The translations under genes and the position numbers were made by a program. A stretch of DNA of 64,000 nt, taken from NCBI GenBank assembly GCA_022414725.1, contig CM039462.1:113011172-113075171 (forward strand). The letters run 5' to 3'. This document shows positions 10,543 to 21,700 of the stretch, one piece after another. The first letter of the stretch is position 1. Every line of letters begins with the position of its first letter. Below the pieces are notes generated by a model, which saw only the letters and a list, made by a program, of their open reading frames with translations, ran no database searches and was not told the origin of the DNA. Source of the DNA: Microglena sp. YARC. Its lineage: Eukaryota > Chlorophyta > Chlorophyceae > Chlamydomonadales > Chlamydomonadaceae.

Positions 10543-11387
10543 GTGCGATATCTACCCTCGTCGGAGAATCTTTCAGGGTTCAAAGTGCTCTAAGCCTGCG
10601 AGTGGTAGATGGCTTCATCGAACACTGTCGGGATATGGAGGGGGTGGGAATGGAGATGGAGTGGAGGTTCAAGCCTGGTCTGAATGATGGTTATCTGAAA
10701 AATAAACTGATGCTAGGCCTTCAATCTGCGTTGTGTAGCTTATCACAACATGCCTATCCTATCTTGTGTGCATGCAGGTATGTTTATTCTAGTCCAGAGC
10801 TGCATTGAACAACTAGAAAATCTCAAAAAATGAAAAAATGAACCAGAAATGCAATAATAAAAAGTACGATAGGCTCCATGTGGCCGAGGCCAAACACCAC
10901 CAGGGGTGGATATCACTAGGGGCAACGATCACTGTTTGATACAATTTAGCCTGTTGCAAATCCACTGCTGAATGTATGCACCTCCATCATTTGCAACTCA
11001 TTCAGTAAACCAACCGAAGTTCTCTCATCTCATCACAAAATCCCCCTACACACCATAACCCTTCAGTCAACAGGGGTGGTGGTGAATGCTCACTTGGTCG
11101 AGGGTGGGTACCGCCCACCAACCCTAAGTGCGCCTACTCTTTTGTAGGAGTGGCAACGCCATTCAAACTGAATCTTCGGTGTCGCTGGTTTGCGTAGGGA
11201 GACCCACCTCGTGGGGTGAAATTCCTTTCACAACCTGTCGCAACTGAAAAAAGGATGCGCCAACAGAAGTCTTTGACCAGCCTGGGACCAAATTAGAGTC
11301 CTTGCACCTCACCGCAAAACCCCCCACCCCTAAATACCCCTAACCCCGTACCCCCACCCCCCACCCCTGAACACCACAACCCTTCAG
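10543..11387. other. GPC1 intron 1
   Basis: Mostly unique. The stretch 11177-11248 (GGTGTCGCTGG...GGGAGACCCACCTC...TTCCTTTCACAACC) is a dispersed repeat seen again at 29417-29488, with part of it inverted near 32950. Acceptor-like phrases at about 11050-11078 (CATAACCCTTCAG) and 11372-11387 (CACAACCCTTCAG) suggest a duplicated acceptor. Confidence 0.4.
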
Positions 11388-11960
11388 AAGATCATGCACC
11401 TCCTGAAGTCTCAGGGCAACCTGGGACCTTGAATCCTACAGCACCAGGGAACTCCACAGACCCAACAAAGGATCCTACACATGCTGAGCCAGAGGACCTC
11501 CCAGCTGATCCAGGACCCCGTGCCGCCCTCCAGCCTAGATCAGCTGACCCCCAAGATCCCCCAGACAACCCAGGACCCCCTGATGCCCTCCAGCCTGGAC
11601 TGCCTGACCCACAGGACCCCCCAGCTGGCCCAGGACCCCCTGATACTTGGGTGAATCCCCCAGCTGACCCACACGAACCCCCAGCTGACCCACACGACCC
11701 TCAGCTGACCCACAGAACCCCCAGCTGACCCAAAGGACCCCCCAGCTGACCCACAGGACCCCCCAAATGACCAAGGACACCCTCTTCCCCTCCAGCCCGC
11801 GGAATCCATGTTTGTTGATGCCAATGAGGAGTGGATCCCAGACATGATGGATGTTCTGCTTGAGTTGGACTTTGGCGAGAAAGGAGAAGACTGGGAGCTT
11901 GAGCAGAGGCCGCACGTGGTCCAGGGGGCTGAGGAAGAGGAGAGCATGGATTCGATGGAG
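11388..11960 (+). CDS. GPC1: GPC1 exon 2: Pro-rich repeats and acidic region, frame broken
   Basis: After CCCTTCAG the exon reads EDHAPPEVSGQPG, then imperfect repeats of 7-10 residues of the type PADPHEP / DPQDPP. It ends with an acidic stretch (EEWIPDMMDVLLELDF, then GAEEEESMDSME) at the GTGAGG donor, phase 0. The repeat unit of 21 bases occurs twice as 20 bases near 11700-11740, where C runs are one base short. This shifts the frame twice, so the upstream frame stops at 11728 while the downstream frame is open from about 11740. Missing C residues in the assembly are the simplest cause, and a true disruption cannot be excluded. Its 3' edge is copied eight times downstream. Confidence 0.55.
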
Positions 11961-13500
11961 GTGAGGCTGCTAGGATATCCTACTTATGTAAGATAGTGAA
12001 GCACCTCTTGTTCATAGATAAGCTATGTGTAAGATATCACATAGGAGCAAACCTTTGCGAGAAAGGAGAAGACTGGGAGCTAGGGCAGAGGCCGCACGTG
12101 GTCCAGGGAGAGCATGGATTCAATGGAGGTGAGACTGCAAGGATATTCTAGTTATGTAGGATAGTGATGCAAATCTTGTTCATAAATAAGCTATGTATAA
12201 GGTATATAATACAGGAGCAAGCCTTTGCAAGAAAAGAGAAGACTAGGCGCAAGGGCAGAGGTCGCACGACGCACGTGGTCCAGGGGGTTGAGGAAGTGGA
12301 GAGCATGGATTTGATGGAGGTGAGGCTGCTAGTATTTCTTGCTTGTTTGTTGAAGCAATATCACTACATGGATAAGGTATAGGTAACCTTGAGCAAGATA
12401 GGGGAAGAATTGGGGGCTGGGCGCGAGGGCAGAGGCGGCATGAGTCCAGGGGGCTGAGGCAGAGGAGAGCAAGGATTCGATGGAGGTGAGGCTGCTAGGT
12501 TATTCTAGTTATGTAAGATAGTGGAGCTCAATTTGTTCATATACAAGCTATGGATAAGGCTTATATTAAAGGAGCAAGCCTATGCGAGAAAGGAGAAGAC
12601 TGGGAGCTTGAGCAGAGGTCCCACGTGGTCCAGGGGGCTGAGGAAGAAGAGAGCATGAATTCCGTGGAGGTGAGGCTGCTAGTATCTCTTGCTTGTTTGT
12701 TGGAGCAATATCATTACATGGATAAGGTTTAGTGTAACCTTGAGCAAGAAAGGGGAAGAATGGGAGGCTGGGCGTGATGACGGAGGCGGCACGTGGTTCA
12801 GGGAACTGAGGAAGAGGAGAGCATGGATTCGGTGGAGGTAAGGCTGCTAGTATCTCTTGGGAGTCTTTTGAAGCAATATCACTACATGGATAAGGTTTAG
12901 TGTAACCTTGAGCAAGAAAGGGGAAGAATGGGAGGCTGGGCGTGATGACAGAGGCGGCACGTGGTTCGGGGAACTGAGGAAGAGGAGAGCATGGATTCGA
13001 TGGAGGTGAGGCTGCTAGGTTATTCTAGTTATGTAAGATAGTGAAGCACATCGTTTTCATGTATAAGCTATATAATATAGGAGCAAGCCTTTGCGAGAAA
13101 GGAGAAGACTGGGAGCTAGGGCAGAGGCCGCACGTGGTTCAGGGAGAGCATGGATTTGATGGAGGTGAGGCTGCTAGGTTATCCTAGTCATGTAGGATAG
13201 TGAAGCGCATGTTGTTCATGTTTACGCTATGTAAAAGTTATATCATATAGGAGCAAGCCTTTGCGAGAAAGGAGAAGACTGGGAGCTAGGGCAGAGGCCG
13301 CACGGGGTTCAGGGGGCTGAGGGAGGAGAGCATAGATTCGATAGAGGTGAGGCTGATAGGATACGATATTATGTAAGATAGTGAACAGTGGTGTCCTTAA
13401 CTTCACGTCCTGAGAGTGGCACATAGCTCGGATGAAACAATGTCAATGTTAAGGTAGAGAAGCATACCCTGTTCATAAATAAGCTATAGGATATCCTCTG
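11961..13500 (+). repeat. Donor-side array from GPC1 exon 2 (8 copies)
   Basis: Eight units each carry GCGAGAAAGGAGAAGACTGGG, a stretch like the exon end (GTGGTCCAGGG...GAGCATGGATTCGATGGAG) and a GTGAGG or GTAAGG donor. The donors lie near 12129, 12320, 12486, 12670, 12839, 13007, 13166 and 13347. Unit length varies from about 160 to 190 bases. Most copies keep the splice consensus but none has its own acceptor. Confidence 0.8.
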
Positions 13501-13509
13501 GCAATAATA

Positions 13510-14257
13510 CATATTTGTTGTTTGGTGGTTGGATATCAGAGCGCACGAAACATCACTTGTTATATTCCCCCTGAGCTCTGCATACTAATCACAGCTTGCC
13601 TTTATGAGCGTTGACTTGACTGGCATATGAATGCACACAATATCAGAGGGACCCAAAACATGAGTATTCACCACTTGTTATATTCCCCCTGCGCTCTGCA
13701 TATATACTTATCCCCTGCATGCAATCACAGCTTGCCTTTATGAGCGTTGACTTGACTGGGATATGAATGCACACAATATCAGAGGGGCCCAAAAGATGAG
13801 TATTCACCACTTGTTATATTCCCCCTGCGCTCTGCATATATACTTATACCCTTCATGCTTTCACAGCTTGCCTTTATGAGCGTTGACTTGACTGGGATAT
13901 GAATGCACACGATATCAGAGGGGCCCAAAACATGAGTACTCACCACTTGTTATATTCCCCCTGCGCTCTGCATATATACTTATCCCCTGCATGCAATCAC
14001 GCACAGCTTGACCTCATGAGCATTGACTTGACTGGCATATGAATGCACCAATATCATAGAGCACGAAGCGTCAGTATTCACCACCACTTATTATATTTCT
14101 CCTGAGCTATGCATACTATTCACTTCATGCAATTGCAGCTTGACGTCATGAAAGTTGATTTCAAGGCATGGCGTCGCAAATTTCTTCAGAAGACACAGAT
14201 ATTTACAACTTGCGATATTCTCCCCTGTCTCACACTATTCACTTCATGCAATTGCAG
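13510..14257 (+). repeat. Acceptor-side array before GPC1 exon 3 (5 copies)
   Basis: Acceptors of the form CA-TCACAG or TTGCAG followed by CTTG(A/C)C-T-ATGA--GTTGA occur with exon-like starts at 13595, 13731, 13867, 14007 and 14139. They become closer to the real exon start (14258) from left to right. The last copy runs about 45 bases into the exon before diverging. Confidence 0.75.
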
Positions 14258-14379
14258 CTTGACTTCATGAAAGTTGATTTCAAGGCATGGCGTCGCAAAA
14301 TACTTCAGAAGACTTGGGGTCCTCGTCAGATCCTCCTGAAGGACAAGCTCGCTTTCTTGCTGGGAACAACTCAATTGTG
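14258..14379 (+). CDS. GPC1: GPC1 exon 3: start of the conserved membrane domain
   Basis: The acceptor CAATTGCAG is followed in phase 0 by LDFMKVDFKAWRRKILQ, then GPRQILLKDKLAFLLGTTQ. It ends at TTG TG|GTAAGC in phase 2. The block K-DKL-F-LG is the start of the DUF2838 membrane domain, and the basic helix before it is typical of the family's cytosolic N-terminal flank. The in-frame TGG TAA across the donor shows that the exon must be spliced here. Confidence 0.82.
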
Positions 14380-14663
14380 GTAAGCGCATGATGTTATATG
14401 TGGTGGGGGCGGTAATGCAATACGATTTGCCGATTTTCATTTTTTGGCAAGCTTGCTTTCCTGCTGGGAACAACTCATTTGTTGTAAGAGCATGATGTTA
14501 TACGTTAAGGTGATGTTTATTATATACGATTTGTCTATGTTTTGTTATGTGATTTATTATGTATGATTTGTCTATGTTTTGTTGTATGATTTGATTAAAT
14601 AATGAAATAATGTTTGTCTATATTTCGTTGTTTGATTTGATTATATAAGATTTGTCTATGTTC
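14380..14663. repeat. Start of the exon 3 donor array, and AT-rich repeats
   Basis: The first downstream copy of the exon 3 end lies at about 14449-14490 (CAAGCTTGCTTTCCTGCTGGG...TTGTAAGAGCATGATG). AT-rich TATGATTTG-TCTATGTTTTG repeats follow. Confidence 0.7.
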
Positions 14664-15477
14664 TGTCCATCCATCCATCCATCCATCCATCCATCATCCA
14701 TCCATCATCATCCATCCATCCATCCATCCATCCATCATCCATCCATCCATCCATCCATCCATCCATCCATCCATCCATCCATCCATCCATCCCATCCATC
14801 CATCCATCCATCCATCATCCATCCATCCATCTCATCCATCCATCATCATCCATCATCCCATCATCCATCCATCCATCCATCCATCCATCCATCCATCCAT
14901 CCATCCATCCATCCATCCATCCATCCATCATCATCCATCCATCCATCCATCCATCCATCCATCCATCCATCCATCCATCATCATCCATCCATCCATCCAT
15001 CCATCCATCCATCCATCCATCCATCCATCCATCCATCCATCCATCCATCCATCCATCCATCCATCCATCCATCCATCCATCCATCCATCCATCCATCCAT
15101 CCATCCATCCATCCATCCATCCATCCATCATCCATCCATCCATCCATCCATCCATCCATCCATCCATCCATCCATCCATCCATCCATCCATCCATCCATC
15201 CATCCATCCATCCATCCATCCATCCATCCATCCATCCATCCATCCATCCATCCATCCATCCATCCATCCATCCATCCATCCATCCATCCATCCATCCATC
15301 CATCCATCCATCCATCCATCCATCCATCCATCCATCCATCCATCCATCCATCCATCCATCCATCCATCCATCCATCCATCCATCCATCCATCCATCCATC
15401 CATCCATCCATCCATCCATCCATCCATCCATCCATCCATCCATCCATCCATCCATCCATCCATCCATCCATCCATCC
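14664..15477. repeat. (ATCC)n tetranucleotide array
   Basis: About 810 bases of CATC/ATCC repeats with a few TCA slips in the first 480 bases and an almost perfect second half. The frames that stay open on both strands are trivial products of the repeat. Confidence 0.97.
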
Positions 15478-15519
15478 GTGATGAAGCCCGACACGTCAGC
15501 CAACGGCCTCGTAACTAAC

Positions 15520-15755
15520 TCGCTTGATTATATATGATTTGACTAAGTTATTCTATATGATTTGATTATATATGATTTGTCTATGTTTTTCTATATGATT
15601 TGATTATATATGATTTGTCTATGTTTTTCTATATTATTTGATTATATATGATTAGTCTATGTTTTTCTATATGATTTATTATATATGATTTGTCCTGGAT
15701 TTGACTATGTTTTGTTATATGATTTGATTCAATCTGATTTGTCTATGTTTTTATT
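15520..15755. repeat. AT-rich array of about 38 bases per unit
   Basis: GATTTGATTATATATGATTTGTCTATGTTTTTCTATAT recurs about five times. It shares the phrase TTTGTCTATGTTTTGTTATATG with 14540-14660, so the ATCC array was born inside it. Confidence 0.75.
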
Positions 15756-18700
15756 CTTTTCCATTTTTGGCAAGCTAGCTATCTTGCTGAGCACAAATCA
15801 ATTGTGTTAAGAGAATGACGTTATATCAAAATGTTTCATAGGTAGGTCAGATCATTATGTTATACCTTGGGGGCATGACTAGGCATGACATTATACATGG
15901 TGGTGGCTGTAATGCAATAGGGGTGTGGCCTGTTTTTTTCAGTTTTTATTTTTTGATGTAAGCTTGCTTTCTTGCTGGCTGCTCTAACTGTAGCTCAGTT
16001 GTGGGCTGAAGCGCATGATGTTATATATGGTGGTGGCTGTAATACAATAGGGTGTGCCTGTGTCTTTATTTTCATTTTTTGAAAGCTTGCTTTCTTGCTG
16101 GGAACAGCTCAGTTGTGGTAAGCGCATGATGTTATATATGGTGGTGGCTGTAATACAATAGGGTGTGCCTGTGTCTTTATTTTCATTTTTTGAAAGCTTG
16201 CTTTCTTGCTGGGAACAGCTCAGTTGTGGTAAGCGCATGATGTTATATATGGTGGTGGCTGTAATACAATAGGGTGTGCCTGTGTGTCTTTTTATTTCAT
16301 TTTTGAAAGCTTTTTTGCTTTCTGCTTGGGAACAGCTCAGTTGTGTAAGCGAATGATATTGGTCAATAGGGTGTGCCTGTGTCATTTTTTGAAGCTTGCT
16401 TTCTTGCTGGGAACAGTAGTTGGGTAAGCGCATGATTGTATATATGGTGTGGCTGTAATAATAGGGTGTGCCTGTGTTTTGTTTTCATTTTTGAAAGATT
16501 GCTTTCTTGCTGGAAAGCTCAGTTGTGGTAAGCGCATGAGTTATTATGGTGGTGCTGTAATAAATAGGGTTCCTTGTGTTCTTTATTTTTCATTTTGAAA
16601 GCTTGCTTTCTTGCTGGGAACACTCAGTTGTGGTAAGCGCATGATCATTAAAAAGCGCGCATTGTTAATATGGTGGTGGGCTGTAATAGGGTTGTGCCTG
16701 TTCTTTATTTTTCATTTTTGAAAGCTTGCTTTCTTGCTGGAAACAGCTCAGTTGTGGTAAGCGATGAGTTATATATGTGTGGCTGTAATACAATAGGGTG
16801 TGCTGTTCTTATTTTCATTTTTTGAAAGCTTGCTTCTTGCTGGGAACAGCTAGTTGTGGTAAGCGCATGATGTTTATATATGGTGGTGGCTGTAATACAA
16901 TAGGGTTGCCTGTGTCTTATTTTCATTTTTTGAAAGCTTGCTTTTGCTGGGAACAGTCAGTTGTGTAAGCGATGATGTTATTTGGTCTGTAATACATAGG
17001 GTGGTGCTGTGTCTTTATTCGTTTTTGAAGTTGCTTTCTGCTGGGAACAGCTCAGTTGTAGCTGCATATGTTATATATGGTGTGGCTGTAATACAATAGG
17101 GTAGGTGCTGCCGTGTCTTTATTTTCATTTTTGATCAGTTGCCTTCTGTGTGAACAGCTCAGATTGTTTGGTAAGCGCATGATGTTATATATGGTGGTGG
17201 CTGTAATACAATAGGGTGTTGCCTGTGTCTTATTTTCATTTTTGCAGTTGCTTTCTTTTGCTGGGAGACTCAGTGTGGTAAGAGCTATGAGTTATATACA
17301 GTTATGTGCTTTATACATCACGGGTGTGCCTTGCTGTGGACAGCTCAGGTTGTTTGATCCGCATGAAATTTGTGGTAGCTGTTTATATTATGGTGGCGGC
17401 AGTAATCAATAGGGTGTAGCTGTGTTTTGTTTTCCTTTTTGAAGCTTGCTTCTTGACTGGGAACAGCTAGTTTGTGGTAAGCGCATGATGTTTATTCTGG
17501 TGTGCTGTATACATAGGGTGTGCCGTGAAACTTTGTGTAGCGTCATGCTTAATATCTATGTGTGCTGTGAAATACTTAGCCGTTGCCTGTGACTTTATTC
17601 TGCATCGTTGTGAAAGCTGCATGATGTTCTGGGGAACAGCTCAGTTGTGGTAATGTAATGACAATATACATATGTGCTGGCTGAATATCAATAGGTTTTG
17701 TGTCTTTATTTTCATGTTTTGAAAGCTTGCTTTCTGCTGGAAAAGCAGTGTTGGGTAAGCTGATGTTTATGTGGTGGTGGGTGTAATACATAGGGTTGCC
17801 TGTGTGTCTTTGTTTTCATTTTTTTGAAAGCTTGCTTTCTTGCTGGGAACAGCTGTTGTGGTGCGATGATGTAAGATATATGTATTATGTTGGCTGTATA
17901 ATGGTTGGCTGTTAATATACATAGGGTGTGCCTGTGTCTTTATTTTCATTTTTTGAACCAAGCTTGCTTTCTTGCTGAACAGCTCAGTTGTGGTAAGCGC
18001 ATGATGTTATATATGGTGGTTGGCTGTAATACAATAGGGTGTGCCCTGTGTCTTTATTTTCAAAGCTTTTTTTGAAAAGCTTGCTTTCTTGCTTTCTTGC
18101 GAACAGCTCAGTTGTGGTAAGCGCATGATGTTATTATGGTGGTGGCTGTATAGTGTTGGTCTACATACAATAGGGTGTGGCCTGTGCTTTATTTATCTCT
18201 TCATTTTTTGTAATACATAGGGTTGTGCTTCTTTTAGTTTTCATTTTTTGAAAGCTGTGCTTCTTGCTGGAAAGCTCAGTGTGGTAGGAGTGTTATATAT
18301 GGTGGTGGTGTAATACATAGGGTGCTGTGTGTCTTGTTTTCATTTTTTGAAAGCTTGCTTTCCTTGCTGGGAAAGCTCATTGTCGTAAGATGTTTTATGG
18401 GTGGTGCTGTATACATAGGAAGTGTGCCTGTGTGCTTGGTATTTTTCATTTGTTTTGTAGATATAGATATTTGCTGGGAACAGTAAGTTGTGGTAAGCCA
18501 TGATGTTTTTGTGGTGGCTGTAATACAATAGGGTGTGCTGTGTTTTATTTTCATTTTTTGAAAGCTTGCTTTCTTGGCTGGGAACAGCTTCAGTTGTGTA
18601 GCGCATGATGTTATAGTATGGTGGGTGGTGTAACAATAGGGTTGCTGTGTGTTTTGATCTTGCTTTTCTTGCTGGGACACTCAGCTTTCTTCTGTGTGTC

Positions 18701-21700
18701 TGTTGTTCATTTTTTTGAAAGCAAGCCTCTTTGTCATTTTTGACTAGCAGGAACCCAAAACGCGATACAGCTCAGTTAGTGGTAGCGATGATGTGTATAT
18801 TATCGTGGTGGCTGTAATACATGGGTGTGCTGTGTGGTCGTCATTGCGCTGTGTTGTGGTAAGCGATGATGTTATATTGGTGGTGGTGTATACAAAGTGG
18901 GTTTGGTCTGTGTGTCTTTGTTTTCATTTTTTGAAGCTTGCTTTTTGCTGGGAACAGCTCATTGTGGGTCATGCGCATGATGTTATAATATGGTGGTGGC
19001 CTTGTAATACATAGGGTGTGGCCCTGTGTCTTTTGTTTTCATTTTTGGAAGCTTGGCTTATTTGCTGGGACAGCTCAGTTGTGGTAAAGGCGCATGATGT
19101 TATATTATGGTGGTGGCTGTAATACAATAGGGTGTGCCTGTGTGTCTTTGTTTTCATAGTTTTTTGAAAGCCTTGCTTTCTCGCTGGGAACAGCTCAGTT
19201 GTGGTAAGCGCATGATGTTATATTATGGTGGTGCTGTAATACAATTACCGGGGGCTGGGTCAATTCTAAATTTATCTCCAATTTTCATTCTCGTGCGCTT
19301 TCTTCTTGCGAACCCAGCCCAGTGGGCTCTTTTATTTTCATTTTTGATAATACACATAGCTGCCTGCTTCTTGCTTCATTTTCTTTCAAAGGGAACCTGG
19401 GAACAGCTCAGTTGTGGTAAGCGCATGATGTTTATATATGAGGGTGGTGGCTGTAATACAATAGGGTGTGCCTGCCAGTGTCTTTGTTTTCATTTTATTT
19501 GAAAGCTTGCCCTTTCTTGCTGGGAACAGGCTCAGTATGCTCGAGTTGTGTCAATACAATAGTGTGGCGCCTGCTCGATGTCCTTGTTTTCATTTTTTGC
19601 GCTATTCCCTTGCGGGCATGATGTTGTCTATATATGGTGGTGGCTGTAATACAAATGTGCCTGTGTGTTTGTTTTCACAAGAGCTCAGTTGTGGTAAGCC
19701 TGATGTTCAATCAACGGGCTGTTGTGTGTCCCTTTGTTTTCCATTTTTTACACTGAAGCTTGCCTTTCTTGGCATGGGAACAGCTCAGTTGTGTTAAGCG
19801 CATGAATGTTATATATGGTGGTGGCTGTAATACATAGGGTGTGCCTGTGTGGTCTTTGTTTTGCATTTTTTTGAAGCTTGGAGCCTTTCTTGCTGGGGAA
19901 CAGCTCAGTTGTGTATAACCCGCGCCATGATACGTTATAAGGCTATGGTGGTCCACATGGCTGTAATACAATAGGGTGTGCCTGTGTCTTTGTTTTCATT
20001 TTTTTTTGAAAGCTTGCTTTCTTGCTGGGAACAGCTCAGTTGTGGTAAGCCATGATGGGGGGATATATATGGTGTGGCTGTAATACAATAGGGTGTGCTG
20101 TGTGTCTTGTTTTCATTTTGAAAGCTTGCGCTGGAACAAAGCTCAGTTGTTAAGCGCATGATGTTATATATGGTGGTGGCTGTAATACAATTAGGGTGTC
20201 GCCTGTGTGTCTTTGATTCTTCATTTTTCTGAAAGCTTTGCTTTTGCTGCCAGTTAAGCGCATGATGTTATATATGGTGGTGGCTGTAATACAATGCTGG
20301 TGATAAAGCAAATCAGTCAGTTTGTGGTAGGCATGATGTTATCATATGTTATAATTGTGCGTAATACATATTAGGTGTATACAATAGGGTGCCTGTGATT
20401 TTTTCTTGTACTTTCGTCCACCAGGAACAGCTCCAGTTTTTGTAGCCATTGATTTTAATAGGTTGGTGCTGTAATTACAATAGGCTCCTGCCTCGTGTGT
20501 CTTTGTTTCACTGTGGAAGCTTGCTTTTCTGCTGGAAACAGCCTCCAGTATTTTGGTAGGCGCATGGTGGCTGTAATACAATAGGGTGTGCCCTGTTGTC
20601 TTTGTTTTCATTTTTGAAAATGAACAGCTTCCTGCGGATCTTGCTGAAATGACGTAGCGCCAGTGCTGTTTGCGCCCTGCTTTCCTTATGAATGCAACCA
20701 GTTTCGTTATATATCATTTGGGTGGTGTAACATCACCACGGGAACCAGCTTCAGAATTGGGTGTGGCTGTGTTCAGTTTTTTCATTTTTTAAAGCGCATG
20801 TTTAATATGGGTTTGGGCTGGTAACAGCTACAAAACCCCCCTGGGGTTGTCTTTTGTTCTCTATTTTTTGAAACTTGCGTTTTCTTCTGTCATTGTGGTA
20901 AGCGCATGCATGTATAATATGGTGGATGGCTGCCTAACTACGCAATGGGTGTGCCTGTGCTGTCTTGTTTTCATTTTTTGAAAAGCTTGCTTTCGTTGCT
21001 GGAAATCAGCGTTGTTGGTAAGCGCATGCATGTATATTATGGTGTGCTAACTACCAAATAGCGGCTGTGCCTGTGTCTTTGTTTTCATTTTTGAAAGCTG
21101 CTTTCTTGCTGGGACACGCTCCAGTGCCGCTATTGATGTTATAGTATGGTGGTGGCTGTAATACATAGGGTGTGCTGAGTCGTGTCTTACTTGTCCTCTC
21201 ATCTTTTGAAAGCTTGCTTCTTGCTGGCGCAACGCTCAGGTTGTGGTAAGCAGCCATGATGTTATATATAGGTGGTGCTTAATACAATAGGGTGTGCCGG
21301 TGTCCGTCTTTGTTGTTCATTTTTCTGAAAGCTTTGCTTCTTCTTGCTGGGACACCACTCAGTTGTACGGGTGAAGGCGCACTGATGCCTATATCTTATA
21401 TTAATTGTGGCCTGTAATCACCAATAGGTGTACAAATACCAAACTACAGGCCGGTGCTGTCTTGTTTTCATTTTGAACAGCTTGCTTCTTGCTGGTAATC
21501 CTGTACTTTTGTTTCTCAGTTTTTTTTGATTACAGCTTGCTTTCTGAGTCTTTATATTGGCTCTTAATACAATAGGAACTTAGATGTTGCCTGTGTTTGA
21601 TTTCGCCGCTGATCTTACATCTTTCTATCTTTTTTGAAGCTTCCGCAGCTGGCTAATAATACACACATAGGGTCATCGCCTGGTCGTCTTTGTTTCACTG

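Noticed and set aside
10543..10808. Extension of GPC1 exon 1 to the GTATGT donor at 10778
   Set aside because: The donor looks good, but its phase does not join exon 2 at any of the nearby AG sites I checked. The donor at 10543 does fit.
14652..15518. Open frames of up to 288 codons (HPSI or DGWM repeats)
   Set aside because: They are translations of the ATCC tetranucleotide array in every frame on both strands.
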